DNA of 46,185 bases from DASRBO01 sp035653595 (GTDB lineage Bacteria; Actinomycetota; Acidimicrobiia; Acidimicrobiales; JAJPHE01), in assembly GCA_035653595.1 (NCBI GenBank), contig DASRBO010000042.1, forward strand, positions 1 to 46,185. Reading direction: 5' to 3'. A program made the translations under genes and the position numbers. Positions 8,790-17,126 of the stretch are shown in pieces (position 1 is the stretch's first letter; each line of letters begins with the position of its first letter). The notes below the pieces were generated by a model, which did not search any database, was not told the DNA's origin, and saw only the letters and a list, made by a program, of their open reading frames with translations.

Positions 8790-10220
8790 GTGCCCCGCAC
8801 GGAGATCAGCAGCAGGCGGATGCTCGACGACCCCAACTTCCCCAGGCGCCGGAGACTGCCCCGATGGACGGCCGCCGTCATGGTCGGAGCCGGCTCCCTG
8901 GCCGGCTGGCCGGCCCTGGCGTGGGCGTCGACCGGTTCCTCCACCACCACCCCGGCCGGCGCGGCAGGCACGGGCGGGTCCGCCCCCACCCCCGGCCTAT
9001 GGGTTGCCTCGGCCTCCGGCGCCGTCCAGGCGGTCGGATCGCCCCCTGTAGACGGCTACACGCCCCTGGAGGCACCCTCGGCGCCCGTTGTCGCCCTGGC
9101 GGCAACGCCCGACGCCAAGGGCTACTGGACGGCAACCTCCACCGGCCAGGTGGCCGGCAGCGGTGACGCCGGCGCCCTCGGCTCGGTCAGCGGCTCGCTG
9201 AACCGCCCGGTCGTGGGGATGGCGGCAACGCCTTCGGGCAAGGGGTACCTGCTGGTGGCCTCGGACGGGGGCATCTTCACCTTCGGCGACGCCCGCTTCT
9301 ACGGCTCTACCGGCGACATCCGGCTCAACCAACCCATCGTCGGCATGGCGGCCACCGCCGACGGCGCCGGCTACTGGCTGGTCGCCCGCGACGGGGGCAT
9401 CTTCACCTTCGGCGACGCTCGCTTCCTCGGCTCGGCCGGCGCAGACCACCTGGCCCAGCCGGTGGTGGGGATGGCGCCCACCTGGGACGGTGCCGGCTAC
9501 TGGCTGGCCACCAGCGGGGGCCGCATCCTCAGCTTCGGCGACGCCGGCGGCCTGCTGTCCCCATCGGGTTCGGGCTCCGGCTCGGGGTCAAGTTCCGGTT
9601 CGGGCTCGGCGGCCCCGTCGGGGTCGGCAGGTGTGTCCACCATCGGTGCCTCGTCGGGCACCTCCGCCTCGCCGAGCTCGACGTCGAGCACCGGATCGGG
9701 CACCTCGACCACCCCAAGCGCCGGATCGGGGTCGGGCTCGTCCGCGACCGCCGGCTCCACCGGCGTCACCGCAACGGCGACGGCTCTCGACCTGAGCTTG
9801 CCCGGCACCGTCGCCATCGCCGCCCCCGGGCCTCCGCCGGCGGCCTACCGGGTGGTTCAGTTCGCCCTCGGCCAGCTGGGCGTGCCCTACGTCTACGGCG
9901 GCGAGAGCCCGACCGGCTACGACTGCTCGGGGCTGGTGCAGGCCGCCTTCGCCAGCGCCGGCATCACCCTGCCCCGGGTGGCCCAGGACCAGTACGACGC
10001 CGGGCCGCTGTTGCCCGCCGGCGCCGCCCTCCTGCCCGGCGACGTGGTCTTCTTCGGGACCGGCCCGACCGGCATCAGCCACGACGGCATCTACATCGGC
10101 AACGGTCAGATGATCGACGCCCCCCATACCGGGGCGGTCGTCCGGGTCGAGTCCTACCAGTGGAACGACTTCGTCGGCGCCACCCGGCCGGCGGGCGGGG
10201 TGTCAACAGCGGCTGGCTGA
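8790..10220 (+). CDS. Secreted NlpC/P60 peptidoglycan hydrolase with five 42-aa repeats
   Basis: An Arg-rich n-region (PRRRRLPRW) and an Ala/Gly core ending at WPALAWAS form a signal peptide. Residues about 69-255 hold five GYW repeats, the first two divergent. A Ser/Gly/Thr-rich linker follows, then a C-terminal NlpC/P60 domain: YRVVQFALGQLGVPYVYGG, catalytic Cys379 in YDCSGLV, His431 in ISHDGIYIG and His446 in DAPHTG, the usual Cys-His-His triad. These enzymes cleave D-gamma-glutamyl-meso-diaminopimelate or related bonds in peptidoglycan stem peptides. The start is GTG 8790 or ATG 8820; the latter gives a tighter signal peptide, but neither has a good Shine-Dalgarno. No riboswitch was recognised upstream. 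Confidence 0.88.
   Translation: MPRTEISSRRMLDDPNFPRRRRLPRWTAAVMVGAGSLAGWPALAWASTGSSTTTPAGAAGTGGSAPTPGLWVASASGAVQAVGSPPVDGYTPLEAPSAPVVALAATPDAKGYWTATSTGQVAGSGDAGALGSVSGSLNRPVVGMAATPSGKGYLLVASDGGIFTFGDARFYGSTGDIRLNQPIVGMAATADGAGYWLVARDGGIFTFGDARFLGSAGADHLAQPVVGMAPTWDGAGYWLATSGGRILSFGDAGGLLSPSGSGSGSGSSSGSGSAAPSGSAGVSTIGASSGTSASPSSTSSTGSGTSTTPSAGSGSGSSATAGSTGVTATATALDLSLPGTVAIAAPGPPPAAYRVVQFALGQLGVPYVYGGESPTGYDCSGLVQAAFASAGITLPRVAQDQYDAGPLLPAGAALLPGDVVFFGTGPTGISHDGIYIGNGQMIDAPHTGAVVRVESYQWNDFVGATRPAGGVSTAAG
8994..9560 (+). repeat. Five 42-residue GYW repeats
   Basis: Units begin GLWVAS, GYWTATSTGQ, GYLLVASDGG, GYWLVARDGG and GYWLATSGGR. The third and fourth are closest to the consensus shared with the other three repeat genes. 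Confidence 0.8.
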
Positions 10221-10246
10221 GGGCCGGTCCCTCGCCGGCGAAGTCT

Positions 10247-10269
10247 CATGTGCTACGGTGTCGCACATG
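10247..10269 (+). promoter_or_regulatory. vapBC promoter with palindromic operator over the start codon
   Basis: Perfect 7-bp arms, CATGTGC (10247-10253) and GCACATG (10263-10269), bracket a 9-bp centre. The centre begins with TACGGT (10254-10259), a plausible -10 hexamer seven bases before the vapB ATG at 10267. The right arm contains the ATG itself. This fits a leaderless transcript autorepressed by the VapB/VapC complex, the usual control of such pairs. Confidence 0.6.
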
Positions 10270-10509
10270 GAGGTCGGGGTTCGCGAGCTGCGCAACCGGA
10301 CTGCTCAGGTGATCGAGGCCGTGCAGGCGGGCGAAAGGGTCGTCCTCACCATCCACGGTGAACCGATCGCCGACATCGTCCCCCATGCGAGGCGGACTCG
10401 TTGGCTGCCGGGTGGCTGGCTCGGCGAGCAGCTGGCTGACCGGGCCGCCGACCCCGGATTGGCAGCCGAGCTGGATGCTCTGGCGGGCCAGACTGTGGAC
10501 GAAGCTTGA
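10267..10509 (+). CDS. vapB: VapB-type antitoxin (Phd/YefM-like)
   Basis: An 80-aa protein, MEVGVRELRNRTAQVIEAV at its N-terminus (MEVGVRELRN, then QAGERVVLTIHGEPIADIVP), has the Phd/YefM antitoxin fold: a short beta strand, the LRN...VIEAVQAGE helix that binds DNA as a dimer, and the G-P-A strand. The C-terminal half (WLPGGWLGEQLADRAAD) is the likely toxin-neutralising tail. I chose ATG 10267 over the in-frame GTG 10258 because a -10-like element and a palindrome sit directly before it. The stop overlaps the toxin start (TTGA), so the two are translationally coupled. Confidence 0.88.
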   Translation: MEVGVRELRNRTAQVIEAVQAGERVVLTIHGEPIADIVPHARRTRWLPGGWLGEQLADRAADPGLAAELDALAGQTVDEA

Positions 10510-10910
10510 CCGAGCCGGTTGGCCTGCTCGACACGTCGATCTTCATCGCCAACGAGTCCGGTCGACCGTTGGGCGTGCTTCCGGATCGGGTTCAGGTCTC
10601 CGTGGTCACGGTTGGCGAGCTTCAACTGGGCGTTCTGAACGCCCCTGACGGTGAGGTGCGGGCCCGGCGCGCGACCATTCTCGCCGTGGCGCGGAGCGCA
10701 GATCCGATACCGATCAACGAGGCGGTGATCGTCACCTGGGCCCGCCTCGTTGCCGCCTGTCGGCGGGCGGGCAGGCAGAGGGCGGTGAAGTTGACCGACT
10801 CCCTGATCGCGGCCACCGCCATCGAACACGGGCTGCCTGTGGTGACTCAGGACGACGACTACGCCGCCATGGAGAGGGCCTACCCGGAGTTGCGGGTCGT
10901 TCGGGTCTGA
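10506..10910 (+). CDS. vapC: VapC-type PIN-domain toxin ribonuclease
   Basis: This 134-aa PIN-domain protein shows the acidic metal-binding residues of the family: Asp9 in LLDTSIF, Glu38 in TVGELQLGV, Asp98 in KLTDSLIAATA and Asp116-118 in TQDDDY. VapC toxins are Mg-dependent endoribonucleases that cut tRNA or rRNA and arrest growth when VapB is degraded. The TTG start overlaps the vapB stop by three bases, the standard antitoxin-first arrangement. All catalytic acids are kept, so the toxin is probably active. The RNA target cannot be read from sequence. Confidence 0.9.
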   Translation: MTEPVGLLDTSIFIANESGRPLGVLPDRVQVSVVTVGELQLGVLNAPDGEVRARRATILAVARSADPIPINEAVIVTWARLVAACRRAGRQRAVKLTDSLIAATAIEHGLPVVTQDDDYAAMERAYPELRVVRV

Positions 10911-10976
10911 GTGAGTCCGGGCGACGTCCGCTGCGGGCGGCGCTCCTACGAGATGCCGAGCAGCTCCCCTGATCCG

Positions 10977-11000
10977 ATCGGCGTCGAACCCTGCGCCGAT
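10977..11000. terminator. Hairpin between convergent vapC and the SEC-C gene
   Basis: ATCGGCG (10977-10983) and CGCCGAT (10994-11000) are perfect 7-bp arms around a 10-base loop, located between two convergent stop codons. No T tract is present on either side, so it is a candidate bidirectional terminator only. Confidence 0.35.
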
Positions 11001-11037
11001 AGCCGTGGGCCCCGCTCGCTCCGTAGGGGCGTGGCCC

Positions 11038-13545
<2,508 letters not shown>

Positions 13546-13676
13546 GGTCACCTCCGCCTCTGCCCGGTGATCGAGGCCGATGATGGCCCCGGGGACCGAC
13601 CTCGGACGGGATAGTCGGGAGGCGCCGGCGGCGAGCGGCCTTCAGGGGCCGCTGGGACGGCTGAGGCCGCCCCCGA

Positions 13677-14165
13677 TTACGGCAGGGTCGTCGTCGGGCT
13701 CAGCAGCCCGCCTCCGGGCAGGGACGTCCCCGTGCCGTTGCTCGGCAGGGGCAGGCCGGGCAGCCGGATCGGGGAGGGCAGCGGGAGCTGGGGCAGCAGG
13801 GTCGTCGTCGTCGAGGTGGTGGTCGAGGAGCTCGTCGGCTTGGGCTGGGTCCGGGGGGCGGTGGTGGTTGTGGTGGCGGCGGCGGTGCGGCCGGTCGTGG
13901 GGACCACGCCCAGGTTGAACGAGGTGGTCGTGGTGGCCGGCACCGTGGTCGTGGTGGTCACCAGCGCCCCTCCGACGCCGGGCAGGCTGCCGGGGCCGAG
14001 CGAGCCCACGTCGGTGGAGAAGGGCAGCCGGACGGCAATGACCAGGATGGCGCCCACGACGATCAGGCACGAGGTGATGGCGAGCAGGCGCGGCGCCCGG
14101 GCCTCGAGGGCTTCCACAAGGGATGAATCGGCCAACCCGGGCCCGGGTTGAGTGTCACCGCCCAT
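13677..14165 (-). CDS. Single-pass membrane protein with Thr/Pro-rich exterior
   Basis: A 162-aa protein has about 27 polar residues, one transmembrane helix (LLAITSCLIVVGAILVIAV, about 27-45) and a low-complexity Thr/Pro/Ser tail with runs such as TTTTTVPATTTT and TTTTTAPRTQ. The tail is typical of actinobacterial extracytoplasmic stalks, often O-glycosylated. No enzyme domain is seen. It follows the pseudoprotease gene by 42 bp on the same strand, so the two are probably co-transcribed and may form one membrane complex. I do not recognise a family. Confidence 0.6.
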   Translation of the reverse strand: MGGDTQPGPGLADSSLVEALEARAPRLLAITSCLIVVGAILVIAVRLPFSTDVGSLGPGSLPGVGGALVTTTTTVPATTTTSFNLGVVPTTGRTAAATTTTTAPRTQPKPTSSSTTTSTTTTLLPQLPLPSPIRLPGLPLPSNGTGTSLPGGGLLSPTTTLP

Positions 14166-14207
14166 TTGGGGGGTCGATGGGCCATTGGCACCCAGGTCCT
14201 GGCAGTC

Positions 14208-15149
14208 TCAGGTGCCGCCCTGGGACCCGACTCCACCGATGGTGCCGCCGGGGCAGCGCAGGATGTGGCTGCAGGCGTTGGAGATGGGCACCGTGAAGTA
14301 CACCCCGGTGCTGGTGAAGCCCAGGGGGTGGTAGTTGAGCGAGGCGATGCCGACCACGGTGCCGTTGGCGTCGAGGACCGGGCCGCCCTGGCCGCCGGCG
14401 CCAACGGCGGCGTCGTCCTGGATCAGCCCGGACGACACGTCGGCCACGAAGCCCCCGGTTATGGAGGCCCCCGAGCCGCCCAGCCCGGACACGGCGTAGA
14501 CGCGGTCGCCGACGTGGAGGCCGGGGTCGGGCGGGGCGAAGTTCAGCTTGGCCATGTTGGGCCGGTCCACGATGAGCAGGGCCAGGTCGTTGGCCGGGTC
14601 CCACGTCCACACCGTGGCCCGCAGGTCGTCGCCCCCCTTGCGGACGTAGACCGCCGGGGCCGGGGTCCTGGTGGCAGCCTGGACGGTTGTGTAGGAGGTG
14701 ACCAGCAGCGACTGGTTGCTGTCGGCCGCCACCACGAAGGCGGAGCCCACCGATGGCTGGCCGCTGTCGTCGAGGGTGTGGACGAACCACACCGCCGGCT
14801 GGGCGCTGTTCAGGGCGTTCTGGAGCTGGTTGCCCCCGGCCTGCAGCTTGAGAAGGGGCTGCAGGGCGGCCTGAATCTGGGACTTGCCCTGGCTGGTCTC
14901 GGCCGTAATGGTCGCCGTCGCCGTCTTGTAGCGGTTGTTGAACCCGTTCACGTAGGAGGCGATGCGCTGGTTGGCCTTGTTGAGCTCGAAGGAGTAGTAG
15001 GCGAACAGCACCGTCCCGCTGAAGGCCGCCCCCACCGCCGCCGCCAGGATCAGGGCAACCAGGCCCATGAGGGAGCGGGGCAGCAGCCGGTCGCGGAGGT
15101 CGTCGGCGGCGGGTCGGGTGCGGACCTGGGCGGTGCTGAGGTGGGCCAT
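14208..15149 (-). CDS. Membrane-anchored trypsin-like pseudoprotease
   Basis: Residues about 27-52 form one transmembrane helix, followed by a helical stretch (55-118) and a chymotrypsin/HtrA-fold domain (about 119-295). Landmarks align with HtrA: GSAFVV, the NDLALL strand with Asp188, VGDRVYAVSG, DDAAVGAGGQGGPVLD and GTVVGIASL. The catalytic His position (usual TNNHVV) reads TSYTTV, placing Thr154 there, and the nucleophile position (usual GNSGGP) reads GGQGGP, placing Gln254 there. Two of three catalytic residues are therefore missing while the fold is kept, so I infer a non-proteolytic binding or sensing role. It precedes the Thr-rich membrane protein in a probable two-gene unit and is divergent from the Nudix gene. 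Confidence 0.8.
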   Translation of the reverse strand: MAHLSTAQVRTRPAADDLRDRLLPRSLMGLVALILAAAVGAAFSGTVLFAYYSFELNKANQRIASYVNGFNNRYKTATATITAETSQGKSQIQAALQPLLKLQAGGNQLQNALNSAQPAVWFVHTLDDSGQPSVGSAFVVAADSNQSLLVTSYTTVQAATRTPAPAVYVRKGGDDLRATVWTWDPANDLALLIVDRPNMAKLNFAPPDPGLHVGDRVYAVSGLGGSGASITGGFVADVSSGLIQDDAAVGAGGQGGPVLDANGTVVGIASLNYHPLGFTSTGVYFTVPISNACSHILRCPGGTIGGVGSQGGT

Positions 15150-15292
15150 TGCCGGCGGAACAGTAATGGTGGGCCCCGGCCGCAGTCAGGCACGGCAAGG
15201 CCGCGCGGAGCCCGCCGCCGGCGGGGCCGCCGCCCCTGGCCGCCGCCCCCGCCTGGGCGCCGGCACCCGGTGGCCTCGTAGGCTGGCCGGCC

Positions 15293-16162
15293 GTGCCCGA
15301 GCCCTCCGGTCCCCCCGTGCGGGACGCCGCCACCGTCATGCTGGTCCGCGACACCGACGACGGCATGGAGGTCTTCATGCTGCGTCGCAACCTCAACTCG
15401 GACTTCGTCGGGGGGGCCTATGTCTTCCCCGGCGGGGCGGTGGACGAGGCCGACCGACACGCGGACCTGTCGGCGGTGTGCCGGGGCCGGACCGACGCCG
15501 AGGCCAGCCAGGTGCTCGGCGTGGACGAGGGCGGCCTGGCCTACTGGGTCGCCGCCATCCGCGAGTCCTTCGAGGAGGCCGGCGTCCTCCTCGCCTACGA
15601 CCCCGCCGGGGAGATCCTCTCCCTGGCCGACCCGGAGGTGGAGGCCCGCTACGTCGAGCACCGGCGCCGGGTCGACATCGGCGAGCTCCGGCTGGTGGAT
15701 CTGTGCCGGGCCGAGGACCTCCACCTCGCCGTGGACCGCATCCACTACTTCTCCCACTGGATAACCCCGGAGGGCCCGCCCCGGCGCTACGACACCCGCT
15801 TCTTCGTCGCCGCCGCCCCCGCCGAGCAGGAGCCCCTTCACGACAACCGCGAGGCGATCGCCAAGCTGTGGGTACGGCCTCACGACGCCCTCGAGCGCCA
15901 CAGCCGGGGCGAGCTCGACATGATCTTCCCCACGATCCGGAACCTCGAGGCCATCGGGCGCTTCGAGCGCTCGGCCGATCTGCTGGCCGCCGCCGCCGCC
16001 ATCGAGTCGGTGCCGACCATCCTGCCCAGGGTGGTGAGCGACGGGCAGGGGAGGCGGATACTTCTCCCCGGCGACCCCGGCTACGACGACGTGGGAGCCC
16101 AGGCCGTGCTGCCGGCCGGCTCTCCCATGCCGGGCCGGCCGGGCGGCCCCACCCGTGGCTGA
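15293..16162 (+). CDS. Nudix hydrolase (NUDT19-like)
   Basis: A 289-aa protein begins RDAATVMLVRD and MEVFMLRRN, with FVGGAYVFPGGAVDEAD and AAIRESFEEAGVLLAY. Together the latter two form a Nudix box with an insertion between the GG half and the REx2EExG half, as in NUDT19/RP2-type Nudix proteins that act on CoA derivatives or other nucleoside diphosphate compounds. The REsfEEaG residues that bind Mg are intact. The C-terminal third (RFFVAAAP, KLWVRPHDAL) also matches that group. The start is GTG 15293. The stop overlaps the next gene by eight bases, so the pair is an operon. Substrate assignment to acyl-CoA or CoA is an inference from family only. Confidence 0.85.
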   Translation: MPEPSGPPVRDAATVMLVRDTDDGMEVFMLRRNLNSDFVGGAYVFPGGAVDEADRHADLSAVCRGRTDAEASQVLGVDEGGLAYWVAAIRESFEEAGVLLAYDPAGEILSLADPEVEARYVEHRRRVDIGELRLVDLCRAEDLHLAVDRIHYFSHWITPEGPPRRYDTRFFVAAAPAEQEPLHDNREAIAKLWVRPHDALERHSRGELDMIFPTIRNLEAIGRFERSADLLAAAAAIESVPTILPRVVSDGQGRRILLPGDPGYDDVGAQAVLPAGSPMPGRPGGPTRG

Positions 16163-16997
16163 GCTCGTGCCCGGGGTGGTCGCCACCCTGAGCCCGCTGG
16201 TGCGCCGGGTGCTCTGCCCCAACCCCGGCATCATGACCGGGCCCGGCACCAACACCTACCTCATCGGGGCCGACCGGGTGGCGGTGATCGACCCCGGCCC
16301 CGTGGACGAGGGCCATCTCGACGCCGTCGCCACCGCCGGCGCCGGCCGCATCCGCTGGATCCTCGTCACCCACACCCACCCCGACCACTCGCCCGGCGCC
16401 GCCGGACTGGCCGAGCGGACCGGGGCCGAGGTCATCGGCTACGACCACCGCGACGGCTTCGAGCCCGACACCGAGGTCGGCGACGGGTGGGCCCTGCGCT
16501 CGGAGGAGTTCGAGCTGAGGGCCCTGCACACCCCCGGCCACGCCTCCAATCACCTGTGCTACTTCCTCGAGGGGGAGCGGGCCCTCTTCTCCGGCGACCA
16601 CATCATGAGCGGCTCGACGGTGGTGATCGCCCCGCCCGACGGCGACATGGCCGCCTACATGCAGGCCCTGTCGCGTCTGGAGACCATGAGGCCGCCGGCG
16701 CTCTTCATCGCCCCTGGCCACGGCGGGCGCATCGACGACCCGTCGGGCAAGTACCGCGAGTACCTCACCCACCGCCGGGCCCGCGAGGAGGCCATCCACG
16801 CCGCCCTGGTGGGGGCGGGCAAGGCCACCGTCGAGGAGCTGGTGGCGGCGGTCTACCTCGACGTGGCCCCGGTGATGCACCCCATCGCCCGGTACTCGGT
16901 GTGGGCCCACCTGCGGAAGATGGCCGCCGAGGGCCGGGTCACCTGCGCCGACCCCGACGACATGGCCTCGGTCTGGCGCCCGCAGCCGGCGGGATGA
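16155..16997 (+). CDS. Metallo-beta-lactamase-fold hydrolase (LACTB2-like)
   Basis: A 280-aa MBL-fold protein carries the zinc motif THTHPDHSPGA (HxHxDH), then TPGHASNHL, SGDHIM and APGHGG, supplying all expected His/Asp ligands. The C-terminal 70 residues (KATVEELVAAVYLDV...HPIARYSVWAHLRKMAAEGRV, split here) form a winged-helix-like tail, as in LACTB2-type proteins. That group includes an endoribonuclease and thioester hydrolases, so the substrate is open. The GTG start lies inside the Nudix gene's last codons, indicating translational coupling; pairing of a Nudix with this MBL type suggests a shared housekeeping of CoA, nucleotide or RNA damage products (inference). Confidence 0.87.
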   Translation: MAELVPGVVATLSPLVRRVLCPNPGIMTGPGTNTYLIGADRVAVIDPGPVDEGHLDAVATAGAGRIRWILVTHTHPDHSPGAAGLAERTGAEVIGYDHRDGFEPDTEVGDGWALRSEEFELRALHTPGHASNHLCYFLEGERALFSGDHIMSGSTVVIAPPDGDMAAYMQALSRLETMRPPALFIAPGHGGRIDDPSGKYREYLTHRRAREEAIHAALVGAGKATVEELVAAVYLDVAPVMHPIARYSVWAHLRKMAAEGRVTCADPDDMASVWRPQPAG

Positions 16998-17056
16998 CAG
17001 CTGCCGAAGGGGACAACTAGGCACTTCCTTCCGGCCTCACCGGGTGGTTCCGGCGC

Positions 17057-17078
17057 ATGACTAGCGCGGAGTAGTCAT
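17057..17078. promoter_or_regulatory. Palindrome upstream of the sedolisin gene
   Basis: Perfect 7-bp arms ATGACTA (17057-17063) and TAGTCAT (17072-17078) flank an 8-bp centre, 48 bp before the sedolisin GTG. Size and place fit a dimeric regulator site. The regulator is unknown, and no clear -10 or -35 box was identified around it. Confidence 0.4.
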
Positions 17079-17126
17079 TGCAGAACCGCCTTTCACCTTG
17101 CGCGGCAATTTGCCGATCCATCCCCT

